Source: Balneolales bacterium
Lineage (GTDB): Bacteria > Bacteroidota > Rhodothermia > Balneolales > Natronogracilivirgulaceae
Reading direction: 5' to 3'
NCBI GenBank assembly: GCA_007134845.1
Contig: SLKA01000006.1
Coordinates: 1-64,000 of the forward strand
Length of the DNA stretch: 64,000 nucleotides
The notes under the pieces were generated by a model. It searched no databases. It saw only the letters and a program-made list of their open reading frames with translations, and was not told the DNA's origin. This document shows, one piece after another, positions 26,405 to 33,966 of the stretch (the stretch's first letter is position 1; every line of letters begins with the position of its first letter). The position numbers and the translations under genes were made by a program.

Positions 26405-28129
26405 ATGACCAACGCACAAAACCAAACCGATATCCATACAGAGAACCATTCAAACTCGCAGGATGAGGAACGGATCGGTTCAGTAAATAAAACCGGCTTT
26501 GATCCTCTTGCACCCTACAAAGGTGTCGTGCGGCGATTTTTTCAAATTCATCGGCATGTAACCGGTTTGTTCATGGGCGGTATTATCGCCTATGTCGGCT
26601 CACTGTCCAAGGAGCGAAAAAAAGGCCTTCGCTCTTTTCCGTCACGATTCACAGCATTCCTGATACGTCCGTTTGTCAAACGAGAGCTTCGAAACCTGCC
26701 ATTTCCCGTGCAACTTCGGCGGCGCCTTGAGCTTTTGGGCCCAACCTATATCAAGCTCGGACAAATCCTCTCGCTCAGGGAGGATATCCTCCCGAAAGTG
26801 GTTACCAGCGAGCTGAAGAACCTGCTCTACAATCTCCCGCAAGTCCCATTTGAAAGCATCCGGGAGATAATTGAACATAATCTTCGGGGAAAACTTGAAG
26901 ATATCTTCATCTCAGTTGACGAGTATCCTCTCGGATCGGCATCTATTGCGCAGACTCACAAGGCTGTTACCCTCGACGGAAAAGTTGTCGTCCTCAAGGT
27001 GATCAAACCGGGTATCCGGGATACCGTGGAGACGGATATCATTCTGCTTCGATGGCTCGGACATTTTCTGAACTGGACCATCCCCCAGTACCAGCCACGG
27101 CGACTCATTCGTGAATTCGGTTCCTATACCATCAAGGAAGTTGATTTGGAAAACGAAGCGGATAACGCTGAAAGCTTCAAGGCCAACTTTAGCGATTTGA
27201 ATTACATCCTGTTTCCGGAAATCTACAGGGAGTACAGTACACGAGATGTGTTGTGCATGGAGTTTATGGATGGTATCAGGCCGGATTCCAAAGAGCTTGC
27301 CAATGCTTCTGTTGATAGAAAAAACAAGATTATCGACCGAGGTGCCGAAGCGATCATTCGCATGCTGTACAAGGACGGTTTCTTTCACGCCGACCTTCAC
27401 CCCGGCAACCTTATGGTCATGAGTGATAATAAAATCGGCTTCATCGACCTGGGCATGGTCGGGCGTTTTGAGGACCGGACGCGCCGCCGCATGCTCTACT
27501 ATTTCCACTCCCTGGTATCCGGCGATATTGAGGGTGCCACCCGAAACCTCACCGCCATGGCGCGGATTGGTAAAAACGGAGATCCAAATGGATTCCGACG
27601 TTCTGTATCTGATCTGTTGCGGCGGTTTTACCAACATGCCTCCTATGGTGATTTCAGTCTCGGACAGCTGATCGTCAACTCCCTGGCCATTGGCGGACGC
27701 CATCGCGTCTTTTTCCCTGTTGAAATGACACTCATGACCAAGGCGCTTATTACCTACGAAGGTGTCGGAAAGATGATGAACCCAAAAATTGACATACCGT
27801 CCGTTTCCAGAAAATATGCCCTGAAAATATTCCAGGATCAATTCCATCCCGCTTCTATCGCCAATGAGCTTTGGCGCGGAACTCCCGAGTTGATCGATGT
27901 GATCATGAGGCTTCCGAGAATAACCGCCGACACCCTCAATCACCTTGAAGATACGCTTAACGACCGGACTCCAAAGCCCGATTCAATTCAAAACCTGGGC
28001 GGAAATATCATGAGCGGTGCTTTCATACTCGCAGGAACGCTGGCGGTTGTGCAGGACGGACCCTGGCCGCTGTGGGCCGTACTGTTTATCATTGGATTTC
28101 TTTTCTATCTGTTCAATAAAAGGCCATGA
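26405..28129 (+). CDS. ABC1/UbiB-family atypical kinase
   Basis: 574 residues of the ADCK/UbiB family, which supports lipid or quinone metabolism in many bacteria. The family marks are present: the KxGQ motif (YIKLGQILSLREDILP), the Ala-rich nucleotide loop variant LGSASIAQTH, VVLKVIKPGI with the Lys of the VAIK-like motif, FHADLHPGNLMV and the metal-binding IGFIDLGMVG. Two C-terminal hydrophobic segments (about 528-570) anchor it to the membrane. The stop overlaps the start of the acyltransferase by 4 bases (ATGA), so the two are coupled. Whether the target is menaquinone or a phospholipid pathway cannot be told; the coupling to an acyltransferase favours a lipid role. Confidence 0.87.
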   Translation: MTNAQNQTDIHTENHSNSQDEERIGSVNKTGFDPLAPYKGVVRRFFQIHRHVTGLFMGGIIAYVGSLSKERKKGLRSFPSRFTAFLIRPFVKRELRNLPFPVQLRRRLELLGPTYIKLGQILSLREDILPKVVTSELKNLLYNLPQVPFESIREIIEHNLRGKLEDIFISVDEYPLGSASIAQTHKAVTLDGKVVVLKVIKPGIRDTVETDIILLRWLGHFLNWTIPQYQPRRLIREFGSYTIKEVDLENEADNAESFKANFSDLNYILFPEIYREYSTRDVLCMEFMDGIRPDSKELANASVDRKNKIIDRGAEAIIRMLYKDGFFHADLHPGNLMVMSDNKIGFIDLGMVGRFEDRTRRRMLYYFHSLVSGDIEGATRNLTAMARIGKNGDPNGFRRSVSDLLRRFYQHASYGDFSLGQLIVNSLAIGGRHRVFFPVEMTLMTKALITYEGVGKMMNPKIDIPSVSRKYALKIFQDQFHPASIANELWRGTPELIDVIMRLPRITADTLNHLEDTLNDRTPKPDSIQNLGGNIMSGAFILAGTLAVVQDGPWPLWAVLFIIGFLFYLFNKRP

Positions 28130-29304
28130 TATCCAGACCTCGCTACTCCAATATCACTGCCGATGAGGATCCTGTCGACTTCGAGTATCTCGAGAGCTTC
28201 TACAGGGAAGTCTCTTCATGGATCATAACATATTATTACCGCGCCTCTCTCTACGGATTTAAACATATTCCCGGAAAAGGACCTGTCATCCTGGCCTCAA
28301 ACCACAGCGGCAACGCATTTCCACATGATTCCTTTGTACTTGATCAGCTATTGTGGCAAAGCGGCGGATTCGGAGAAGAGGCAAAGATCAAGCCGCTTTA
28401 CTCACCAAAGCTTGCAATTAACTGGTGGATGAGGCCTTTCGGACTCGACAACTGGTGGCGCAAATTCGGGGCTGTTGACCAGACCTATATCAATTTTGAC
28501 CGGACGCTGGCCCGGGGAAGCCGGGTCATCTACTATCCCGAGGGGATTCCGGGCATCGGCAAGGGCTTCAACCGCAGATATCAGCTTCAGCGCTTTCAAC
28601 CCAGTTTTGTTAAACTTGCAGCGCGTTATAATGTTCCAATACTGCCTGTTTACGGCATCAATGCTGAGTGGATCAACCCCGCCAACCTCACATTCCGGTG
28701 GATAGATGCTCTGAGCAGCCGGCTGCTCGGCATTCCTTTCCTGCCGGTTCCACTGTTTATTGTGGCGATTATCTTTCCGTTTTTCTTCTATTTTGGCTTT
28801 CCATGCAATATGAAGTTTTTTATTGGAAAACCCATTTCAGTAAGGGATGGGTTTATCTCTGAAGAAAAAAAATCAGCCGGGGAGCCTGACAGGGAAGAAG
28901 CGGAAATCATTGCGGATAAGATACGGCAAGAGATGCAGAAGGAGCTGGATACTCTCACCAGGAAGTATGGACGGCGTCCTTATGATTTTGCATCCCTATT
29001 TCGGGCCTTCCGGAATCTGAAGGGCAGAAGATGGCTTACGAGTCCTTTTGGCTGGCCGATCCTCTTTACACGCCACTACCGTGACTACCATGACCGTAAG
29101 GAAAACAGAAATATCCCGAATCGCTGGTTGCGCGACTGGGATCTTATCGGCTATTATCTTCCTTTTGGCTGGATATTCCTGGCACTCTTCCGCAAGCTGC
29201 GAAAGCCGCCCTACGGAAACCGCGGCCTCAGCAAAACGGAAAAAGCCCAAAAGGAGGGAAGCTTTGTCTGGTCAATCGCCCGGGAATCAGACATCGACCG
29301 CTGA
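28126..29304 (+). CDS. Lysophospholipid acyltransferase-family protein
   Basis: 392-residue PlsC-like enzyme expected to acylate a glycerolipid at the membrane. The acyl-acceptor motif is the variant ASNHSGNAFPHDSFVL, with more residues between His and Asp than the classic NHx4D of PlsC; this variant is known in a subgroup of the family. Later blocks are RVIYYPEGIPGIGKGFNR (glycerol-3-phosphate binding block) and VPILPVYG. A hydrophobic pair at about 200-225 and a C-terminal one near 345-365 suggest membrane association. It is translationally coupled to the ABC1-kinase gene upstream (ATGA) and convergent with the phasin gene, 21 bases away. Confidence 0.82.
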   Translation: MISRPRYSNITADEDPVDFEYLESFYREVSSWIITYYYRASLYGFKHIPGKGPVILASNHSGNAFPHDSFVLDQLLWQSGGFGEEAKIKPLYSPKLAINWWMRPFGLDNWWRKFGAVDQTYINFDRTLARGSRVIYYPEGIPGIGKGFNRRYQLQRFQPSFVKLAARYNVPILPVYGINAEWINPANLTFRWIDALSSRLLGIPFLPVPLFIVAIIFPFFFYFGFPCNMKFFIGKPISVRDGFISEEKKSAGEPDREEAEIIADKIRQEMQKELDTLTRKYGRRPYDFASLFRAFRNLKGRRWLTSPFGWPILFTRHYRDYHDRKENRNIPNRWLRDWDLIGYYLPFGWIFLALFRKLRKPPYGNRGLSKTEKAQKEGSFVWSIARESDIDR

Positions 29305-29325
29305 TGCCCCTGGAACTGCTCCGGA

Positions 29326-29781
29326 CTATTTGCCGCTTTTACTCGTTTTTCCGGTACTTTTCTTACCTGAACGTGAAGAGGCGGCTTCGTTTTCCTTCAG
29401 TCTGTCAATTTTCTTATTGAGTGCATCCACTTTGTTTGAAAGCTCCTCAATTTCCTTGCGTGTGGGAATGCCCAGCCCTGTGATAATGGATTTGAGGTTT
29501 CTTTCCACACGCTCCTCGGCTTTATCAATGGATTCGCCGACCTTGCTTCCGGTTTTCTCATAACGCTCGGATACCTCATTCCAAAGCTCGTCCATCTGCT
29601 CCTTTCTCTTTTTCTCATATGATGTTCCACGGTCAACAAGTGTGTGGAACAGCTTGCTGCCCTCTTCCTCAACGGCAGACAGCGCACCGAGTCCGGCCAG
29701 CCATATTTCCTTGGCACGCTCGTTCCATTCGTGCTTTTCCTTCTTACCTTTTCCGGTATCCTTTTTCTTTTCGTTACTCAT
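29326..29781 (-). CDS. Phasin-family PHA-granule protein
   Basis: 151 residues. The first ~90 residues match the phasin/PhaI-type family (ERAKEIWLAGLGALSAVEEEG, then a long amphipathic helix DRGTSYEKKRKEQMDEL). A heptad-rich coiled coil (KEIEELSNKVDALNKKIDRL) and a Lys/Ser-rich tail (KKSTGKTSKSGK) follow. Phasins coat polyhydroxyalkanoate granules and control their size. It lies 33 bases downstream of the PhaR-type regulator gene on the same strand. No PHA synthase, thiolase or depolymerase is in the window, so the polymer itself is inferred from these two genes only. Confidence 0.82.
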   Translation of the reverse strand: MSNEKKKDTGKGKKEKHEWNERAKEIWLAGLGALSAVEEEGSKLFHTLVDRGTSYEKKRKEQMDELWNEVSERYEKTGSKVGESIDKAEERVERNLKSIITGLGIPTRKEIEELSNKVDALNKKIDRLKENEAASSRSGKKSTGKTSKSGK

Positions 29782-29814
29782 ATTTCTACCTCTTGGGGTA
29801 CTTGGTTTGTGATG

Positions 29815-30219
29815 TTATTTATCCAGTTCTTCAACCTTCTTTTCCAGTTCCTGTACTTTTTTCTTCAGATTTTCAAAATCTTCCCGGCTCAGCCCCTTCA
29901 GCAGACGGGCTTTCCGGTCACTGATCCACTCTTCCATTCCGCTTCGCAAACCATCCCATTGCTGATCAATAAATGATCCGCCCAATCTGACCCATTCGTG
30001 AAGAACTGAAACCGAAGAGGAATCCGACTGCTTGCTCTGATCCATTATGATCTGGCGCAATACCTGTGCGGTATAATCCTCACGGCCGCTTTTATCCGTA
30101 ACCTTGATACTTTCCCCGGACCGGATAATCCCGGCCAGGTCGCCAAGAGACACATATTTGCTTTTCTCCACATCATACATTTTGCGGTTGGCATACCGCT
30201 TTATCCATCTTTCTTCCAT
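29815..30219 (-). CDS. phaR: Polyhydroxyalkanoate synthesis regulator (PhaR-type DNA-binding protein)
   Basis: 134 residues. The N-terminal ~60 residues are the PHA accumulation regulator DNA-binding domain (RWIKRYANRKMYDVEKSKYV, SLGDLAGIIRSGESIKVTD, AQVLRQIIMDQ). The rest is a helix-rich region ending in a coiled coil (DFENLKKKVQELEKKVEEL) that may mediate oligomerisation or granule binding. In known systems PhaR represses phasin genes and itself and is titrated by PHA granules; here it directly precedes the phasin gene. The upstream gap contains an inverted repeat (30291-30341) that could be its operator. Confidence 0.87.
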   Translation of the reverse strand: MEERWIKRYANRKMYDVEKSKYVSLGDLAGIIRSGESIKVTDKSGREDYTAQVLRQIIMDQSKQSDSSSVSVLHEWVRLGGSFIDQQWDGLRSGMEEWISDRKARLLKGLSREDFENLKKKVQELEKKVEELDK

Positions 30220-30290
30220 AATCGTAACCTTTATAAAAATCTTTGATCAGATAAACGAAAACACCTTTACATAAATAATAACGCATTGCG

Positions 30291-30341
30291 TCACACTTTA
30301 TTATGCGCCGCGTTATAATAGTGTTATTTATGAAAGTGTGA
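30291..30341. promoter_or_regulatory. Inverted repeat upstream of phaR
   Basis: TCACACTTT at 30291-30299 is the exact reverse complement of AAAGTGTGA at 30333-30341, with 33 bases between. It lies 72-122 bases upstream of the phaR start and could be an autoregulatory operator. Assignment to PhaR is inference. Confidence 0.4.
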
Positions 30342-30358
30342 TTTCGGTTTTATGGACA

Positions 30359-30435
30359 TTTCAAGTGTTTATAATTTTTGATTCAATAAGTCACATAGAA
30401 TGTCCATGACAATTATAATCATGCTCCTGTGTGTC
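30359..30435 (+). repeat. Two-copy intergenic element, copy 1 (upstream of adk)
   Basis: This 77-bp stretch matches 44937-45013 at about 69 of 77 positions, without gaps, though both lie in non-coding DNA. It contains GTGTTTATAATTTTTGATTC, a possible promoter core, then CACATAGAATGTCCATGAC. AATGTCCATGAC (30399-30410) can pair perfectly with GTCATGGACATT (30450-30461), enclosing a GGGC/GCCC mini-stem. AATGTCCAT can instead pair with ATGGACATT at 30352-30360. Both copies are in the same orientation, 59-121 bases before a plus-strand gene. Confidence 0.75.
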
Positions 30436-30483
30436 CGGGCTGATGCCCAGTCATGGACATTTCATCATTATTTTTGTCTCTTT

Positions 30484-30508
30484 CACAGGGAATGATATAT
30501 TCCCTGTG
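30484..30508. promoter_or_regulatory. Perfect 10-bp palindrome before adk
   Basis: CACAGGGAAT (30484-30493), a 5-base spacer and ATTCCCTGTG (30499-30508) form a perfect inverted repeat, 48 bases upstream of the adk start. No T-run follows on either strand, so it is more likely an operator or a 5' leader hairpin than a terminator. Confidence 0.5.
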
Positions 30509-30555
30509 GAGTATAGAAATCTTCTAACCCTCCCATAAACATTATTAATTAAGCG

Positions 30556-31116
30556 ATGCGAATTATAATATTTGGACCACCAGGTGCCGGAAAAGGCACC
30601 CAGGCAAAAAAAGTGGCTGAACATTTCGGAATTATTCATCTTTCTACCGGAAAAATGTTCCGCGATGCCATCAACGAAGGTACCGAACTCGGTAAAATAG
30701 TTAAATTCATCATTGATGAGGGTCAGCTCGTCCCAGACCAGACCGTAGTGGATATGGTGGAAGAAACCATTGCCGGCGAGGAGTACAAGAAGGGGTACAT
30801 TATTGACGGTTTTCCGCGAACAGTGGAGCAGGCGGTGGCATTTGACAATATGCTGGAACGTCGAAATGAGGCTGTTGATGCATTCATCTCTTTGTATGCA
30901 CCGGATGATGAGCTGATTCAGCGGCTTTTAGCACGTGGAGAAGGCAGATCCGACGATACAGAGGAAAAAATAAAGACACGGCTGGAGGTCTATAAGAAGG
31001 AGACCGCCCCGGTTATGGAACACTATCAACAGGCCGGCCTGTTCCGTTCCGTTGATGGTACAGGAACAGTAGACGAGATTTTCCAGCGGATTCTATCGGC
31101 CATGCCCGAAAAATGA
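30556..31116 (+). CDS. adk: Adenylate kinase
   Basis: 186 residues; converts AMP + ATP to 2 ADP in the cytoplasm. It starts with the P-loop GPPGAGKGTQAKKVAEHF, followed by HLSTGKMFRDAI (AMP binding), GYIIDGFPRTVEQA and a short LID region around LARGEGRSDDTEEKIKTRL. It is the short form, without the extended or zinc-type LID of the ~214-residue enzymes. Its 3' end overlaps the convergent phosphopentomutase-like gene by 24 bases. The 336-base gap before it holds the repeated element, the inverted repeat and the palindrome listed separately. Confidence 0.94.
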   Translation: MRIIIFGPPGAGKGTQAKKVAEHFGIIHLSTGKMFRDAINEGTELGKIVKFIIDEGQLVPDQTVVDMVEETIAGEEYKKGYIIDGFPRTVEQAVAFDNMLERRNEAVDAFISLYAPDDELIQRLLARGEGRSDDTEEKIKTRLEVYKKETAPVMEHYQQAGLFRSVDGTGTVDEIFQRILSAMPEK

Positions 31117-32010
31117 CCGGTACCACTCCACACAGTGCGGTGTAACATCCTGAATGGATGCTACGTCGTGAAATACCGCGGCACCTTCACCCAGTACAAA
31201 GAACGGCACGGGGTTTCGTGTGTGGGTTTTAACTGACAAATCTTCCAGGTTCCCGTGATCACTGGTCAGGAGCAAGGTATAGTCATGCTCCGGCTGATTG
31301 TTTATGAGATGCTGCAGAAATCGATCCAGCCGGACAAGTATTTTTTGGGCGAGCGTTACATCACGGCTATGTCCCGCCTTGTCCGTGAGATAGTATTCCA
31401 CCAGAATTATATCATTGCTTTTTGTTGCCGTTATCACCCGGTCAGCTGCCTCATTCTCAGTAATAACAGGAACATCCATGGAAAGGCGCGTCCTCCATAC
31501 ATCCTGGGTCAGTTCCGCTGTTATAGCTCGTTCATCCATAATTTCCTGCACTGAATTAAGTTTTAAACCGGCTTTTACTGTCATGAAAGTAGTGCTTGAC
31601 CAACGATTTGTGGTGGTTGCATAATCAATAAACCGTTGCGGAAACGCATTCATGAAATAACAGACCCCTTTCTCTGCACCAATTTTCTGAAATATGCTCC
31701 TTTCTGCAAGCAGTTCACGAATTGCAGAATGGGGATACGGGCCAAAATGCCTGCCAAGCAACAAAGCGGAGTTGACTCCTGTGAACAGTGTCACCTGTCC
31801 TGTGCCGCTTTGAGGCAACCCGTCCACACCCAGACAGGCATCCACCGGTGAAAAAAAATGATTTCCATTCTGATATGGCCCTGCCTCGCTGGTGAATGAT
31901 TGTCCACCAGCCATCGCAGAAAATGCCGGATAATCATTTAATGCAAACGGGTTGTGACCATTGTCCGCACCAAGCCCGACACCATCGATAAAAATGAAAA
32001 CAAGGGCCAT
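31093..32010 (-). CDS. Phosphopentomutase/phosphoglyceromutase-like metalloenzyme
   Basis: 305 residues of the alkaline-phosphatase/phosphomutase superfamily. It starts ALVFIFIDGVGLGADNGHNP, which carries the first metal-binding Asp, and ends with the second metal site LLTSDHGNLEDLSVKTHTRNPVP, with Asp-His and the distal His. GTGQVTLFTGVN has a Thr in the position usually holding the nucleophile. It is shorter than DeoB (~390) or iPGM (~510) and lacks their extra domains, so the substrate is unknown. The start codon shares one base with the dtd stop (TGATG), so the pair is coupled. Confidence 0.75.
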   Translation of the reverse strand: MALVFIFIDGVGLGADNGHNPFALNDYPAFSAMAGGQSFTSEAGPYQNGNHFFSPVDACLGVDGLPQSGTGQVTLFTGVNSALLLGRHFGPYPHSAIRELLAERSIFQKIGAEKGVCYFMNAFPQRFIDYATTTNRWSSTTFMTVKAGLKLNSVQEIMDERAITAELTQDVWRTRLSMDVPVITENEAADRVITATKSNDIILVEYYLTDKAGHSRDVTLAQKILVRLDRFLQHLINNQPEHDYTLLLTSDHGNLEDLSVKTHTRNPVPFFVLGEGAAVFHDVASIQDVTPHCVEWYRSFFGHGR

Positions 32011-32450
32011 CAGCGCTCAACAATTATCGTTACCGGTCCGTCATTGACCAACGAAACCTCCATTTTGGCAGCAAAAATACCCGTTTTGACTTTGCCCGGC
32101 ATCGACTGCTCAAGATGTGCAACCATTTGTTGGTACATCGCTTCTGCCTTTTCTGGTCCGGCCGATGCAATAAAGCTGGGACGCGTTCCTTTTTTAACCT
32201 CTCCGTAAAGTGTGAATTGTGACACAAGGAGCACCTCACCGTCCACATCTTCTACACTCCGGTTCATTTTACCTTCGTCATCCTCGAAAATCCGCAGACG
32301 CCGGCATTTATCCGACACCCATCTTAGCTGGTCATCTGTATCATTATTATGCACCGCAATCAGAACAAGCAACCCTTTTCGGATACTGCCCGTTATCCGC
32401 CCATCTACTTTTACTGATGCTTCTGATACCCGCTGTACTACCGCTCTCAT
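32010..32450 (-). CDS. dtd: D-aminoacyl-tRNA deacylase
   Basis: 146-residue proofreading enzyme that removes D-amino acids (and Gly mis-charged on tRNA-Ala). The start MRAVVQRVSEASVKVDG at 32450 is the family start; the frame itself is open to 32471. Both active-site motifs are present: the SQxxL motif as LLVSQFTLYG and the cross-subunit Gly-cisPro region in its C-terminal part as NDGPVTI. GTRPSFIASAGPEKAEAMYQ is also typical. It overlaps the phosphomutase-like gene by one base. Confidence 0.94.
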   Translation of the reverse strand: MRAVVQRVSEASVKVDGRITGSIRKGLLVLIAVHNNDTDDQLRWVSDKCRRLRIFEDDEGKMNRSVEDVDGEVLLVSQFTLYGEVKKGTRPSFIASAGPEKAEAMYQQMVAHLEQSMPGKVKTGIFAAKMEVSLVNDGPVTIIVER

Positions 32451-32952
32451 ATATGTCAGATTTGTTAACAAGTGTGGGGATAACCATGATCCTAACTTGT
32501 TGATCCGGTTTCCTGTGTCTGGTGATGTTCAGTAGATAACCAATTATTAACGGTAAATCGTTTGCCTCCAACAATCCATACAGCCAACCGGCTCTGTTGA
32601 AAAAATAAACAGTTATAAATGTGTGTAATATGTAAAGCGTTTAAAAAAGTGAAAAGTTTTTAAATACCTCATTTTTGAAGCATTCTTATAAACAATCTTA
32701 TAAACAAAAAGTGCATTCCAAGAAGAATAAATAAGAAAACTTATTTATCAACATATCCACACTCCCTATATAAGAACACTAAATTTTATAAATAATATTT
32801 AACTATAGAATACTTGTGTGGAAAAAAAAAGAAAGCTCTGTTTGGTTTTGTTTCCTTTTGTCGCAAACTTAAATCGGTCTCCAATCCATCCCCTTTCAGT
32901 ACGTGCTTTAAATTTTGAATTAGATAAATAAATATTTGATAATATACACTTT
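32451..32952. other. AT-rich gap with DnaA-box-like sites and 12-bp iterons (candidate replication origin)
   Basis: A 502-base non-coding region between divergent dtd and purM. Two 12-bp direct repeats of CTTATAAACAAT type start at 32685 and 32697. DnaA-box-like 9-mers are TTATCAACA (32745-32753), ATATCCACA (32753-32761) and, on the other strand, TTTTCCACA (32817-32825). Between the last two lies a very AT-rich tract (about 32770-32812) that could unwind. These are the parts of a bacterial oriC. Against it, genes to the right are mostly on the minus strand and no dnaA, dnaN or gidA is near. Confidence 0.35.
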
Positions 32953-33966
32953 ATGTCAAAAAAATATACCTATAAGTCATCTGGTGTAGATGTGGAAGCC
33001 GGTAACCGTTTTGTGAAATCCATAGGCAAGCTGGTGGCCGATACCCATCGGCCCGGGGTAATCAACACCATCGGAGGATTCGGCGGATTGTTTCAGCCCG
33101 ATTTTTCTTCCATGAAACAACCCGTTCTGGTTAGCAGTGTGGATGGTGTGGGTACAAAACTCATCGTCGCGTTCAAGACGGGAGTTTATGACACCGTTGG
33201 ACAGGATCTGGTTAATCACTGTGTAAATGATATAGCCGTTTCTGGCGCAGAACCTCTCTTTTTCCTGGATTATTTTTCAACCGGAAAGCTGAAGCAGCAG
33301 GTGGCGTATGACGTGCTCAAAGGATTCAGCATTGCGTGCAGGGAAAATGGATGTGCCTTGATCGGTGGTGAAACTGCTGAAATGCCGGATATCTACTCGG
33401 AGGGGGAGTTTGACCTGGCTGGTACAGTAGTTGGCGTGGTAGACCGGGATAAGATTTTGGATGGATCAGGCATTTGCGATGGGGACGCTGTTCTCGGGGT
33501 GTCGGGCAACGGTCTGCACACAAATGGGTATTCACTTGCCCGCAAGGTTCTCTTTTCCAAGTTCAGCGTGGATGATTTTGTGGATGAACTTGGTATGACC
33601 ATTGGCGAGAGCCTGATGCAAATCCACCCATCTTATCTCACTGTTATCAGAAAGTTCAGAAAAATGGATGGAGTGAGGGGATTTGCCCATATTACAGGTG
33701 GTGGAATTGAAGGAAATACGCAAAGAATACTTCCGAAGGGTCTTCAGCTGGATGTGGAATGGGAGCGCTGGGAATGGCCGCCTCTGTTTCAGCTCATCCG
33801 CAAGGTTGGGGATGTTCCTGTGGATGATATGCGCCAGGCATTCAATCTGGGCATTGGACTTACATTGGTGGTATCACCGGATCAGTGTGATGCTGTTTTG
33901 AATACACCGATGCCTGACGGATTCAGTATCCTGAAAATTGGACAGATCAAAACGATCCAAAAATAA
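32953..33966 (+). CDS. purM: Phosphoribosylformylglycinamidine cyclo-ligase (AIR synthetase)
   Basis: 337 residues; fifth step of purine synthesis, making AIR from FGAM with ATP. The family marks are YKSSGVDVEAGNRFVKSI, GGFGGLFQPD, LVSSVDGVGTKLIVAFK (ATP site), GQDLVNHCVNDIAVSGAEPLFF and CALIGGETAEMP. The C-terminal half has GDAVLGVSGNGLHTNGYSLAR and GFAHITGGGIEGN. It is complete. The end overlaps the convergent large envelope-protein gene by 20 bases. No other pur gene is near. Confidence 0.95.
   Translation: MSKKYTYKSSGVDVEAGNRFVKSIGKLVADTHRPGVINTIGGFGGLFQPDFSSMKQPVLVSSVDGVGTKLIVAFKTGVYDTVGQDLVNHCVNDIAVSGAEPLFFLDYFSTGKLKQQVAYDVLKGFSIACRENGCALIGGETAEMPDIYSEGEFDLAGTVVGVVDRDKILDGSGICDGDAVLGVSGNGLHTNGYSLARKVLFSKFSVDDFVDELGMTIGESLMQIHPSYLTVIRKFRKMDGVRGFAHITGGGIEGNTQRILPKGLQLDVEWERWEWPPLFQLIRKVGDVPVDDMRQAFNLGIGLTLVVSPDQCDAVLNTPMPDGFSILKIGQIKTIQK

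Noticed and set aside
30352..30464. Target-site duplication of a transposon (12-bp direct repeat ATGGACATTTCA)
   Set aside because: The same flanking block is partly conserved in copy 2, so it belongs to the element or its fold rather than to the insertion site, and no terminal inverted repeats are seen.
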